From Bryobacterales bacterium (GTDB lineage Bacteria > Acidobacteriota > Terriglobia > Bryobacterales > Bryobacteraceae): a stretch of DNA of 54,469 nucleotides. Position numbers and translations under genes: made by a program. Below the pieces are notes generated by a model. The model saw nothing but the letters and a program-made list of their open reading frames with translations. It had not been told where the DNA came from and did not search any database. The stretch lies in assembly GCA_016789755.1 (NCBI GenBank), contig JAEUQG010000293.1, positions 1-54,469 on the forward strand. The letters run 5' to 3'. Every line of letters starts with the position of its first letter. Positions within the stretch are counted from its first letter, which is position 1. Below are positions 43,601-51,854 of this stretch, piece by piece.

Positions 43601-43960
43601 ATGGGTCAACCCGTCATTCAATGGCAGATCCTCTCGCGCCATGCCTCCGCCCACGCGGACTTTTACGCCAAGCTCTTCCAATGGACCATCAGCGACGCCA
43701 ACCCGCTTGGCTATCGCACGGTGGATACGGCCAGTGAGCGAGGCATCCCCGGAGGCTTCTGGCCCGCGCCTCCCGAGGCATCTCCCTTTGTGCAACTCTT
43801 CATCGAAGTCGATGACGTGGCCGCCTGCATTGCACAAACGAAAGCCCTCGGCGGAAGCGTCCTCATCCCCCCGCAAGACTTGCCTGCGGGCGAACAGATG
43901 GCCGTGCTTCGCGATCCCGAGGGCCTTTCGTTCGGCATCTACCGTCCGGCGTTGCGCTAA
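43601..43960 (+). CDS. VOC (glyoxalase/dioxygenase-fold) family protein
   Basis: This 119-residue protein has the paired beta-alpha-beta-beta-beta modules of the vicinal oxygen chelate fold: FYAKLFQWTISDANPLGYR in the first half, and FIEVDDVAACIAQTKALGG and VLRDPEGLSFGIYRP in the second. The fold covers glyoxalases, antibiotic-resistance proteins and dioxygenases; the substrate is unknown. AGGAG lies 10 bases before the ATG. It follows the HTH regulator gene closely and ends overlapping the convergent DUF1501 gene by 4 bases. Confidence 0.85.
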   Translation: MGQPVIQWQILSRHASAHADFYAKLFQWTISDANPLGYRTVDTASERGIPGGFWPAPPEASPFVQLFIEVDDVAACIAQTKALGGSVLIPPQDLPAGEQMAVLRDPEGLSFGIYRPALR

Positions 43961-45306
43961 GCCAGGAACCCCAGGTCCTGCACGCCGAAGTTTCCGACAT
44001 TCGGAAACACACTGGCCATCGACGCCGCGGGCACGCCGAACCATTTCGCCAGCGTCGCTCCGAATTGATCGGTGCTTGTCGTCGGAATCAACGCCCCGCG
44101 CGAGCCGCTGTCATCGGGCCCGCTCAGCGCATAGGTGGGGAACGTGCCGTACACTTCCCCGCCCTTCACCGCGCCGCCCAGGATCAGATGATGGCTTCCC
44201 CAGCCGTGATCGGTGCCCACGCCATTCGGCTGCAGCGTGCGCCCGAACTCCGATGCCGTGAACGTTGTCACCTGGTCGGCCACGCCCAGCTCAACGGTCG
44301 CGTCGTAGAAGGCGCGCATCGCCTCGCCCACATTGCGCAGCAGGTCCCAATGCGTCCAGTCCTGCGCGCCATGCGTGTCGAAGCCGCCGATGGAGCAGAA
44401 GAACACCTGCCTGCCGATGCCCGTCGCCGTACGCAGCTTGATGATCTTCGCCACCTCTTTCAACTGCGTGCCCAGCGATGTCCCCGGGAACACGGTCGTA
44501 ATGCCGCCGCCCGTTCCCGCGCTCTTCAGCATCGCGTTCAGCGCCATGGCGTCGGTCATCACTTTGTTCGCCTGCTGGACCAGCGTCAGCCCGTTGCTGA
44601 AGGTGAGCATCTGCTGGAACGCCGCTTTCTTGGCATCGGCCGCCGATTGCGGCCAGAAGTTCATCCCCGAAAGCGACAGGTCGAAGCCCGGCATCAGGCT
44701 CGCCGATTGAACGGAATTGCCGGTGCAGAACAGCGCCGGCCCGGCAATCGACACCGAGGAAGGAAACGTCGCCGCTCCATTCATCGCCTGCACGGCATCG
44801 GCCAACCGTCCCGCCCAACCTGTTCCCGCGCCCGAACTCGGCACGCCGCTCTGCATCTGCGTCGTCTGGTCCGAGTGCGAAAACAGATTCGTCGGCAGCG
44901 CCACCGCGTTCGCCAGGTACTGCGCCCGCGTCACCGGTTGCACCAGCAAACCCATGTTCGCCACCACCGCCAGCTTCTTCTGCGCCCATAGCGGATGCAC
45001 TTGCTGCAATCCGGCATTCAGCCCGTACTGGCTGCCCGCCGAAGTGCTCACCGGCAGCAGCGTGGCGCTGCCCGTCGGCAAGCCCAAGCCGCCGCGGATG
45101 TTTTTGTACGCCGTGTACGGCCCGCTATCCATCGGCACCACGGTGTTGAATCCATCGTTGCCGCCCAGCATGAAGACGCACACCAGCGCCTTGTAGCTGG
45201 GCGCCGTTTGCGCCAGCGCGTTCATCCGGCTCAGCCGCTCCAATCCGGCGAGGCCCATGGCAGTGGCCGTCCGGCGCAGGAATTCTCTTCTTGTTTTCTG
45301 TGTCAT
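43957..45306 (-). CDS. DUF1501 domain protein, Tat-exported
   Basis: This 449-residue protein starts with a twin-arginine signal (TRREFLRRTATAMGLAGL) followed by KALVCVFMLGGNDGFNTVVP, the usual opening of the DUF1501 domain. The domain is distantly like alkaline phosphatase/sulfatase proteins. GGFDTHGAQ and GRTLQPNGVGTDHGWGSHH are further family hallmarks. It almost always pairs with a DUF1800 protein, as here, separated by 13 bases. The role of the pair in the envelope is unknown. AAGGAGG before the ATG is a very strong ribosome-binding site. Confidence 0.92.
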   Translation of the reverse strand: MTQKTRREFLRRTATAMGLAGLERLSRMNALAQTAPSYKALVCVFMLGGNDGFNTVVPMDSGPYTAYKNIRGGLGLPTGSATLLPVSTSAGSQYGLNAGLQQVHPLWAQKKLAVVANMGLLVQPVTRAQYLANAVALPTNLFSHSDQTTQMQSGVPSSGAGTGWAGRLADAVQAMNGAATFPSSVSIAGPALFCTGNSVQSASLMPGFDLSLSGMNFWPQSAADAKKAAFQQMLTFSNGLTLVQQANKVMTDAMALNAMLKSAGTGGGITTVFPGTSLGTQLKEVAKIIKLRTATGIGRQVFFCSIGGFDTHGAQDWTHWDLLRNVGEAMRAFYDATVELGVADQVTTFTASEFGRTLQPNGVGTDHGWGSHHLILGGAVKGGEVYGTFPTYALSGPDDSGSRGALIPTTSTDQFGATLAKWFGVPAASMASVFPNVGNFGVQDLGFLA

Positions 45307-45319
45307 TGGAATTTCCTCC

Positions 45320-47437
45320 TTAGTGCATCACCAGATATTCGCCCGATGTGGCCGTGAGATAGAGTGCCGTCTGTACGCGGCTGGCATTGTCGCTCGATGC
45401 ATTGATGGCTGTTGTCAGCGCGCTGCGCATCGGCGCGGACATCCGTCCGTAGAGCAGCGCCTGGTCCACTGCATCAATCAGCTTCGCCGTATCGCCCGCC
45501 ACCGCCGTGAACGGCGACAGATCCAGCGACAGGTATCCGTTGTACTGCCCGGCAAGCGTGTCGCTGATCAGATTCGCCCGCAGCACGGCCTCCGTCGGCG
45601 AGTAGATCTGAAACTCCGGTCCGAAAATGGCCGTCTTCGGAATCCGGAACAGCGGCGAAAACCAACTGAACACCGACGGCGTCGTGAGAATCGACTGGCC
45701 CATATTCACGAACAGATACGGCAGCCCGTTGTTCTGGTTAATGGCGCCGTTCAACGCCCGCACCAGCGAAATGTAGTGGAACAGCGGCTCGCGCAGTTTG
45801 CCGTAAGTCGCCGTCGCTACGTTCTGCCTCGCCTCCGTATCCAGCAGAATCGCCTGCACCACGGCTTTCATATCGCCGCGCACGCCCGCGCCGTTGTTCA
45901 CAAACACGTTCGCGACGCGCTGCACATAGGCCGGCGACGGGTTGCTGACCGTCAGAAACCGGATCATGCGCACCGCCACAAACGGCGGCAGATTCGGATG
46001 CTGGAACAGGCAATTCACCACCCCATCCAGATCCTGCGTGGTCGTCTGTCCGGCAGGCAGGCTGCATCCCACAAACGACTTCGCCGAGGTGTCGTGATTC
46101 TGCTCCCGAGGCTCCATATCCGCCCCGAAATACTCATACTGGTTCTGGTAGTAAGCCCAACCGGTCAGCGCGAGCGAAAGCTGCTTCACATCCTCCTGCG
46201 TATACGTCGCCACAGGCTGTCCGTTAGCGCCCAGCACCACGCTGCCGTCCATGTTCAGCTTCTGCAAGCCGATGGTGAACAACTGCATCAGTTCGCGCGG
46301 ATAATTTTCGTTTGCACCTGCTCCCACACCCGGCTTGCTGCTCCGCGCCAGGTCCAGGAACTTGCCCATCGACGGGCTCACCGTCATTTCGCGAATGATG
46401 TTCTTGTAGTTGCCGAACGCATTGCGGCTCAGCACCTTCATCCACGGCAGAACCTCCTCCGGATAGTTGTTCTTGTTCGAGGACACCACCCAGATCTCGC
46501 CCAGCGCATAAGCCACCTTCTGGCGCAATTGATCCGCCGCATGCGTGTTCAACCACAACCACCACGAACGCATGGCCCCGATTTGCCGCGGGTCCGGACT
46601 CGGCAACACCAGCGGCGATTCCGGCAGCGCGTACTGCGCGTTCAACCATGCCTGCAAGCCCGATTGCTGCACCCCGGCAATGTCCGCCGGCCGCCCGCCA
46701 AATGCCGCCTGCTCCAGAAAACGCCCCGCATCGATACGCGTCGTCGCGCACGGGTTGCAACTCGGCGGCGGAGTCGGTGTCGGCGCTGGAGTTGGCGTCG
46801 GCGACGGCGTAGGAGTCGGTGCTGGCGTGGGCGTGGGCGTCGGCGTGGGCGCTGCCACCACCGTCAGATTCACCGGCTGGCTGGTCACCGCGCCGTTGCC
46901 CGTATTGGTCACACGCAAAGCAAACACACCCGCCGTCGCAAACGTGCCCGCCACCGTCACCTTCGTGGAGGACACATACGTGGTCGGCATCGCCACGCCA
47001 TTGATCGAAGCAACCGCCCCCGGCTCGAACGCGCTCCCGTTCAAGCTGAGGCTGATCGCCCCCGCCGTCACCGAAGAGGGATACGAACTCCAAACCCAGG
47101 GCACCGGCTGCGTGATCGTAACAGCCGCCGTCGCGAATTTGTCGGGATACGCCGTACTTTGCGCTTTTAAGGTGACCACGTTCATCGCCGGCACTACCGC
47201 CGGAGCCGTGTACAACCCAGTGGCACTGACCGTGCCCACCGTGCTGTTGCCGCCTGGAACATTGTTCACCTGCCATTGAATGGTGTTCGGCGAGAGCGGC
47301 ACATACGCGGTAAACTGCCGCGCCGTACCCCTCACTACACTGGCGGTCTTGTGATAGACCTCCATTTGAGCGCACAACGGCGCCACCGAGGAAAGAAAGA
47401 AAACACTGAGAACAGTTGGACTGATAAGCCTCCGCAT
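45320..47437 (-). CDS. DUF1800 domain protein with Ig-like and Pro/Thr-rich linker
   Basis: This 705-residue exported protein has a signal peptide, then one or two Ig-like/IPT-type sandwiches (about 25-190). A Pro-Thr repeat linker (about 193-225, coding sequence near 46760-46860) leads to the DUF1800 domain (FLEQAAFGGRPADIAGVQ, YPRELMQLFTIGLQKLN, HPNLPPFVAVRMIRFL). I chose the ATG at 47437 because it precedes a standard signal peptide (MRRLISPTVLSVFFLSSVAP); the longer frame starts at 47485. It is the first gene of the pair with DUF1501. The linker probably spaces the domains as in secreted wall enzymes. Confidence 0.9.
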   Translation of the reverse strand: MRRLISPTVLSVFFLSSVAPLCAQMEVYHKTASVVRGTARQFTAYVPLSPNTIQWQVNNVPGGNSTVGTVSATGLYTAPAVVPAMNVVTLKAQSTAYPDKFATAAVTITQPVPWVWSSYPSSVTAGAISLSLNGSAFEPGAVASINGVAMPTTYVSSTKVTVAGTFATAGVFALRVTNTGNGAVTSQPVNLTVVAAPTPTPTPTPAPTPTPSPTPTPAPTPTPPPSCNPCATTRIDAGRFLEQAAFGGRPADIAGVQQSGLQAWLNAQYALPESPLVLPSPDPRQIGAMRSWWLWLNTHAADQLRQKVAYALGEIWVVSSNKNNYPEEVLPWMKVLSRNAFGNYKNIIREMTVSPSMGKFLDLARSSKPGVGAGANENYPRELMQLFTIGLQKLNMDGSVVLGANGQPVATYTQEDVKQLSLALTGWAYYQNQYEYFGADMEPREQNHDTSAKSFVGCSLPAGQTTTQDLDGVVNCLFQHPNLPPFVAVRMIRFLTVSNPSPAYVQRVANVFVNNGAGVRGDMKAVVQAILLDTEARQNVATATYGKLREPLFHYISLVRALNGAINQNNGLPYLFVNMGQSILTTPSVFSWFSPLFRIPKTAIFGPEFQIYSPTEAVLRANLISDTLAGQYNGYLSLDLSPFTAVAGDTAKLIDAVDQALLYGRMSAPMRSALTTAINASSDNASRVQTALYLTATSGEYLVMH

Positions 47438-47609
47438 AACTGTTCTGTGCGGAACCAACGATCCATTACGATCAGAGTAGGGCAAAAATGTGAGTACTAA
47501 GGAAATCCCTCACATCCGCCCAGCGCTTTCCCCCTCGCTGCTACTCGGCTTTCTCTCTGTCTCCGCCGCGCCCTCACAGACAATCGCGCGATAATAGGAG
47601 ATTCACACC
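47438..47609. promoter_or_regulatory. Divergent region between the DUF1800 gene and cysE, with 28-base inverted repeat
   Basis: This 172-base stretch contains ATGTGAG (47488-47494) and CTCACAT (47509-47515), a perfect 7-base inverted repeat with 14 bases between, which could be an operator for either gene. GATAAT at 47590-47595 is a likely -10 for cysE. AGGAG at 47596-47600 lies 9 bases before the cysE ATG. Confidence 0.4.
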
Positions 47610-48257
47610 ATGTTTGCCACGGTCCGGGAACAAATCGAGACCATCTTCCGCGAAGATCCCGCGGCGAAAAGCGTCATCGAGATCTTCCTCTGTTACCCTG
47701 GCTTTCACGCCATCCTCATCCACCGCCTGGCGCACAAGCTTTACCGCATGCGCGTCCCCCTCTTGCCCCGCGTCCTGTCACAGATCAGCCGCTTCTTCAC
47801 CGGCATCGAGATCCATCCCGGCGCCAAAATCGGCCGCCGCTTCTTCATCGACCACGGCATGGGCGTCGTCATCGGCGAAACCACCGAAATCGGCGACGAT
47901 GTCCTCCTCTACCAGGGAGTCACCCTCGGCGGCACCGGCAAGGAAAAAGGAAAGCGCCATCCCACCATCGGCAATCACGTCGTCGTCGGCACCGGCGCCA
48001 AAGTCCTCGGCAACATCACCCTCGGCGATCACGTGAAGATCGGCGCCGGCAGCGTCGTCGTCCGCCCCGTCCCCGATCATTCCACCGTCGTCGGCATCCC
48101 AGGCAAAATCGTCCGCTCCAAGTCCGAGCCCATCGAGGTCCTCGAGCACGGCAAGCTCCCCGATCCCGAATGGCAAGCCATCGAAGAACTCAAGGCCCGC
48201 ATCGAGCACCTCGAATCCCAGCTCCGCGCCCACCGCGACGACCACGTCACACGCTAG
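47610..48257 (+). CDS. cysE: Serine O-acetyltransferase
   Basis: This 215-residue hexapeptide-repeat enzyme makes O-acetylserine from serine and acetyl-CoA. It has the CysE-type helical start ([28 protein letters not shown]) and the catalytic [21 protein letters not shown] segment. [18 protein letters not shown] follows, then left-handed beta-helix repeats. The short form resembles those that work without a fused N-terminal extension. It supplies an acetylserine route to cysteine, in addition to the carrier-dependent route at 10-13 kb. Confidence 0.94.
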   Translation: MFATVREQIETIFREDPAAKSVIEIFLCYPGFHAILIHRLAHKLYRMRVPLLPRVLSQISRFFTGIEIHPGAKIGRRFFIDHGMGVVIGETTEIGDDVLLYQGVTLGGTGKEKGKRHPTIGNHVVVGTGAKVLGNITLGDHVKIGAGSVVVRPVPDHSTVVGIPGKIVRSKSEPIEVLEHGKLPDPEWQAIEELKARIEHLESQLRAHRDDHVTR

Positions 48258-48282
48258 CCGCGGACAAGACCCGCGAGCCCCC

Positions 48283-48291
48283 TGCTATATT
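48283..48291 (+). promoter_or_regulatory. Putative extended -10 promoter, leaderless lepB mRNA
   Basis: TGC followed by TATATT is an extended -10 element, 7 bases before the GTG at 48299, so the start codon itself may be the first base of the transcript. There is no Shine-Dalgarno sequence upstream of the GTG. GGACAA at about 48262-48267 is a weak -35. Confidence 0.45.
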
Positions 48292-48298
48292 GGAATCT

Positions 48299-49093
48299 GT
48301 GAGTCAACAGGACGTTACCTCGGCGGAGCAGCTCCAGGACCTGCCCGTCTCCCCCAAAAAAGAGACCCCTCGCGGCGCCATTGCCGAATGGACTGTCACC
48401 ATTCTGCTGCTGCTGTTCGGCACCACCACGCTGGTCCAGGCCTTCGTCATTCCGACCGGGTCCATGGAAGACACGCTCCTCATCGGCGATCATCTCCTGG
48501 TCGACAAACTTGCCTACTCCCCCCCTGGCCCCATCAGCAAGTACCTGTTGCCCTACAGCGATGTCCAGCGCGGCGACATCATCGTCTTCCGCTATCCCGT
48601 CGATATCCGCCAGACCTTCGTCAAACGCGTGATCGGCGTCCCCGGCGACCGCCTCCGCATCGAAAACAAGCAGGTCTTCCTTAACGGCAACAAGCTCAAC
48701 GAGCCCTACAAATACCACAAGACCGATTACGTCGACACCTACCGCGACAACTTCCCTTCCACCCCCAACATGCGGCTGCTCGGCAAAGCCGACGAGATGC
48801 TGGAAAAGAACGTCACCAACGGCGAAGTCGTCGTGCCTCCCGGCGTCTATTTCGCCATGGGCGATAACCGCGATTCCTCCCTCGACAGCCGCTACTGGGG
48901 GTTCGTCCCGCGCGAAAACATCGTCGGCAAGCCGCTCATCATCTACTGGTCCTACGACGCGCCTACCGAACGCCTGGCCAGCCCTACCATCGGACTCGAT
49001 CACATCCTCGATCTGGCCCAGAATTTCTTCACCAAAACCCGTTGGCGGCGCACCTTCATGCTCATCCGCCCGCACCGCATCGTAGCGGAATAA
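48299..49093 (+). CDS. lepB: Signal peptidase I
   Basis: This 264-residue inner-membrane peptidase removes signal peptides of exported proteins. One N-terminal membrane helix (WTVTILLLLFGTTTLVQAF) precedes catalytic Ser55 (PTGSMEDTLL). Lys109 in TFVKRVIGVPGDRLRIEN is the general base, and GDNRDSSLDSRYWGFVP is the usual box E. I used the GTG at 48299, supported by the -10 element close upstream, because the protein before it would be low-complexity basic sequence from the overlapping cysE 3' end. manC follows after 6 bases. Confidence 0.94.
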   Translation: MSQQDVTSAEQLQDLPVSPKKETPRGAIAEWTVTILLLLFGTTTLVQAFVIPTGSMEDTLLIGDHLLVDKLAYSPPGPISKYLLPYSDVQRGDIIVFRYPVDIRQTFVKRVIGVPGDRLRIENKQVFLNGNKLNEPYKYHKTDYVDTYRDNFPSTPNMRLLGKADEMLEKNVTNGEVVVPPGVYFAMGDNRDSSLDSRYWGFVPRENIVGKPLIIYWSYDAPTERLASPTIGLDHILDLAQNFFTKTRWRRTFMLIRPHRIVAE

Positions 49094-49099
49094 TCTTTT

Positions 49100-50179
49100 A
49101 TGGCAGATCACAACCGTTACGGCCTCATTCTGGCCGGAGGCCGGGGTACGCGCTTCTGGCCCCGCAGCCGCAAGGCGCGCGCCAAGCAGGTGCTCGAATT
49201 CTTCGGCGAAGGCACGCTCATCCAGCAGACTGTCCAGCGCCTCGCCCCCGTCCTTCCGCCAGAACGCATCTGGGTACTCACCAACGAAGCACTGCGCGCC
49301 GAAATCGTGCGCCAGTTGCCGCAGGTGCCCAAGCAGCAGATCATCGCCGAACCCGCCGCCCGCAACACCGCCCCGGCGATCGCCCTCATCGCCCACATTC
49401 TGCATGGCCTCGATCCGGCGTCAGTCCTCGGCGTGTTTCCCGCCGATCACTACATCACCAAGCCGGCCCGGTTCCTGCGCATGGTCCGCCCCGCATTTCA
49501 AGCCGCCGCCAAAGGCGATCTCGTGGTGCTCGGCATTCAGCCCCGCTGGCCGGAAACCGGCTACGGCTACATCGAATTTCCCCCAGGCATCTCACCCGGC
49601 GCGACGAAAGCGGTTCCCGTGCAGAGCTTCCGCGAGAAACCGGACGCGGCGAAAGCCCAGCAGTTCGTCGATGCCGGCAATTTCTTCTGGAACGCCGGCA
49701 TGTTCTTCGGCAAGAGCAGTGCCTTCCTCGACGCCACCCGGACCTATCTGCCCAAGACGGCTGCCTTGCTCGCCGGAGTTCCCTCTATCCGCAGCCGCAA
49801 ATTCTCCGCCGCCGTCGCCGAAATCTTCCCGCGTTGCGAGAGCATCTCCATCGACTACGCCATCATGGAGAAGGCCCGCAACGTCGCCGGCCTGGCCACG
49901 GACGACATCGGTTGGAACGATGTCGGAAGCTGGAACGCCGTCTACGAACTGATGAAGCAGGACAGCGACGGCAACGCCGCCCGCAGCGAAACGGTGTGCC
50001 ACCTCAGTTCCGGCAACTTCGTCGATGCGGCGGGCAAACTCGTCGCCCTCGTCGGGGTTCGCGATCTGGTGGTCGTCGACACCCCCGACGCGCTCCTCAT
50101 CCTCGACCGCCGCCAGGCCCAGCAGGTCGGCGATCTCGTCAAAATCCTGGAAAAACAAAAACGCGACGATTTGTTGTAA
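49100..50179 (+). CDS. manC: Mannose-1-phosphate guanylyltransferase
   Basis: This 359-residue nucleotidyltransferase makes GDP-mannose for exopolysaccharide and glycan synthesis. It has the sugar-nucleotidyltransferase motif LAGGRGTRFWPRSR at about 10-23, PAARNTAPAIAL, FPADHYI, GYGYIEFP and REKP followed by NFFWNAGMFFG. The phosphomannose isomerase domain found in the longer type is absent, so this is the single-domain form. It begins 6 bases after lepB without a Shine-Dalgarno sequence and is probably co-transcribed with it. Convergent with the MFS gene. Confidence 0.94.
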   Translation: MADHNRYGLILAGGRGTRFWPRSRKARAKQVLEFFGEGTLIQQTVQRLAPVLPPERIWVLTNEALRAEIVRQLPQVPKQQIIAEPAARNTAPAIALIAHILHGLDPASVLGVFPADHYITKPARFLRMVRPAFQAAAKGDLVVLGIQPRWPETGYGYIEFPPGISPGATKAVPVQSFREKPDAAKAQQFVDAGNFFWNAGMFFGKSSAFLDATRTYLPKTAALLAGVPSIRSRKFSAAVAEIFPRCESISIDYAIMEKARNVAGLATDDIGWNDVGSWNAVYELMKQDSDGNAARSETVCHLSSGNFVDAAGKLVALVGVRDLVVVDTPDALLILDRRQAQQVGDLVKILEKQKRDDLL

Positions 50180-50206
50180 GCCTGACAGGCTACGGCCGCG
50201 CAGCCG

Positions 50207-51412
50207 TTACAACTTCGCCACTCTCCGCTGCACCAATAAGAACCACAACCCCATCAGCGCCAGCAGCGCTCCATTCGCCGCAATCACCCACGGCGCCGAA
50301 TACATCGTAATCAACTTCCCCGACGCCAGGCTCCCGAACGGCATTCCGCCCCGAAACGCCACGTTATAGACACTCATCACCCGCCCCCGCATGCTATCGG
50401 TCGTGATCAACTGCACCAGCGAGGCAATCATGGCGAAACTCGCCATCAGCAACCCGCCCGACAGAAACAGGAAGAAGCAGCTCAAATACAGGTTCGTGCT
50501 GAACGAAAACGCCACAATCATCGCACCCAGCCCGGTCAACGACGTCAGTGCCACACGCCCCTTGTTGTGCACGTTCCCCGTTCCTGCCACAAACAGCGCC
50601 CCCGTCACAGACCCCAACCCCGACACCGACAACAACAGCGAGAACGTGTCCGCATCCCCGCGCAACACATCCTTGGCAAACACCGGCAGGAAATTGATGA
50701 TCGGAATCCCGAACGCCGTCATGAAGAACGCCAGGAAAATCAGCGCCTCCATCGACTCCTTCTGGCGTATGAACGAAATCCCTTCCTTCATGCTCTCCAG
50801 CATCGACTGCCGTTTCTCCGGCGGCGTGTACCGCTCATGCAGCAGCAGCAGCGAAATAATCACCGCGATATAGGACAGCCCGTTCAACCCGAAGCACCAT
50901 ACCGCCCCCAGCTTCGACATCGCCAGCCCGCCGATTACAGGCCCGATCACACGCGCCAGATTGAACTGAATCGAATTCAGCGCGATCGCGTTCTGCAAGT
51001 CCTCGCCCTTCACCAGCCGCGGTATCAGCGCCTGATACGCCGGCCCCCCAAAAGCCTGCGCCGTCCCCACCAGAAACGAAAGCATCAGGATGTGCCACAC
51101 TTCCACCGCCTTCACCGCCAGCAGAAACGTCAGCAGAAACGCGCAGCTCAATTGAATAAACTGCGAGATCAGCAGCAGGTGCCGGCGGTCCATCCGGTCC
51201 GCCACCACGCCGCCTACCAGCGAGAACAGAAAAATAGGAATCTGTCCGAGAAAGGCGTCCAACCCCAGCATGAACGGCGATTTCGACAACTCCAGCACCA
51301 GCCAGCTCTGTGCCAGTGTCTGCATCCAGGTGCCGACGCTGGACGTGCATGCCCCGATCCACATCAAGCGGAAATCGCGGTATGCGAACGCCTTGAAAAC
51401 CCGCTTTACCAA
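50207..51412 (-). CDS. MFS transporter (EntS/enterobactin-exporter-like MFS_3)
   Basis: This 401-residue inner-membrane transporter has about 12 membrane helices and MFS loop motifs such as GGVVADRMDRRHLL between helices 2 and 3. FAYRDFRLMWIGACTSSVGTWMQTLAQSWLV is the typical opening of the MFS_3 group, whose members export siderophores or drugs. The start is a TTG at 51412 with AAGGA upstream; no better start is available. It follows the VOC gene by 12 bases, so the two are probably one operon. Confidence 0.88.
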   Translation of the reverse strand: MVKRVFKAFAYRDFRLMWIGACTSSVGTWMQTLAQSWLVLELSKSPFMLGLDAFLGQIPIFLFSLVGGVVADRMDRRHLLLISQFIQLSCAFLLTFLLAVKAVEVWHILMLSFLVGTAQAFGGPAYQALIPRLVKGEDLQNAIALNSIQFNLARVIGPVIGGLAMSKLGAVWCFGLNGLSYIAVIISLLLLHERYTPPEKRQSMLESMKEGISFIRQKESMEALIFLAFFMTAFGIPIINFLPVFAKDVLRGDADTFSLLLSVSGLGSVTGALFVAGTGNVHNKGRVALTSLTGLGAMIVAFSFSTNLYLSCFFLFLSGGLLMASFAMIASLVQLITTDSMRGRVMSVYNVAFRGGMPFGSLASGKLITMYSAPWVIAANGALLALMGLWFLLVQRRVAKL

Positions 51413-51424
51413 TGGGTTGGTTCC

Positions 51425-51802
51425 TTACGGCAGCGGCTTTTCGCGATGAATCAAGTGCAGTATGTTCCCGTCCCCGTCCTTGAAGAACACCAGCCGGTTG
51501 CCCTGATTGTTATAAGGCTCGCCCAGAAACTCCACGCCGCGCGCCTGCAACTGCGCATAGCCCGCATCGAAATCGTCCACCGCGATCGCCAGGTGACGGA
51601 TCCCCGGCTCCTTCATCCCCGGGGTCCCCGCCATGGCGCCATCCGACGGAATAATCTCCAGCATGCTCCCGTTCGGCGCCTTCACAAAAAAGAAAACATC
51701 GTAGGAGAAATTGATGTGGAAGCCCAGATACTCCACATACCAGTCGGCCAGCTTCTTCGGATTCGGCGAAGCAATGGCCGTGTGTTCGAGTCCTTGAAAC
51801 AT
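51425..51802 (-). CDS. VOC family protein (glyoxalase fold)
   Basis: This 125-residue protein has two glyoxalase modules, with His near the N-terminus in FQGLEHTAIASPNPKKLADWY, SMLEIIPSDG, GIRHLAIAVDDFDAGYAQL and VFFKDGDGNILHLIHRE. The His and Glu positions match the metal ligands of glyoxalase I-like enzymes. The ATG at 51802 is preferred, as it starts at the first strand and a TAGAAT element lies 8 bases upstream. It may be co-transcribed with the transporter that follows, perhaps as a resistance or detoxification pair. Confidence 0.87.
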   Translation of the reverse strand: MFQGLEHTAIASPNPKKLADWYVEYLGFHINFSYDVFFFVKAPNGSMLEIIPSDGAMAGTPGMKEPGIRHLAIAVDDFDAGYAQLQARGVEFLGEPYNNQGNRLVFFKDGDGNILHLIHREKPLP

Positions 51803-51810
51803 AAACCGTG

Positions 51811-51819
51811 ATTCTAACA
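51811..51819 (-). promoter_or_regulatory. Putative extended -10 promoter, leaderless VOC mRNA
   Basis: On the minus strand TGT is followed by TAGAAT, which matches the -10 consensus at five of six positions, 8 bases before the ATG at 51802. There is no Shine-Dalgarno sequence. It is one of the clearest leaderless candidates. Confidence 0.45.
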
Positions 51820-51854
51820 GGAAAGCGCCCACCCGGGCTCTTCCGCCGCCATGC

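Noticed and set aside
46760..46860. Tandem DNA repeat or CRISPR-like array
   Set aside because: The short repeats encode a Pro-Thr linker in frame within the DUF1800 gene and are not spaced by unique sequences.
45257..47170. 637-residue Arg/His-rich plus-strand open frame
   Set aside because: Antisense shadow of the DUF1501/DUF1800 genes with extreme composition.
47488..47515. CRP-like site
   Set aside because: The half sites resemble TGTGA/TCACA but the spacer between them is much too long for CRP.
50180..50206. Bidirectional terminator between manC and the MFS gene
   Set aside because: Small inverted repeats (AGCCT/AGGCT and ACGGC/GCCGT) are present but stems are 5 bp and no T-run follows on either strand.
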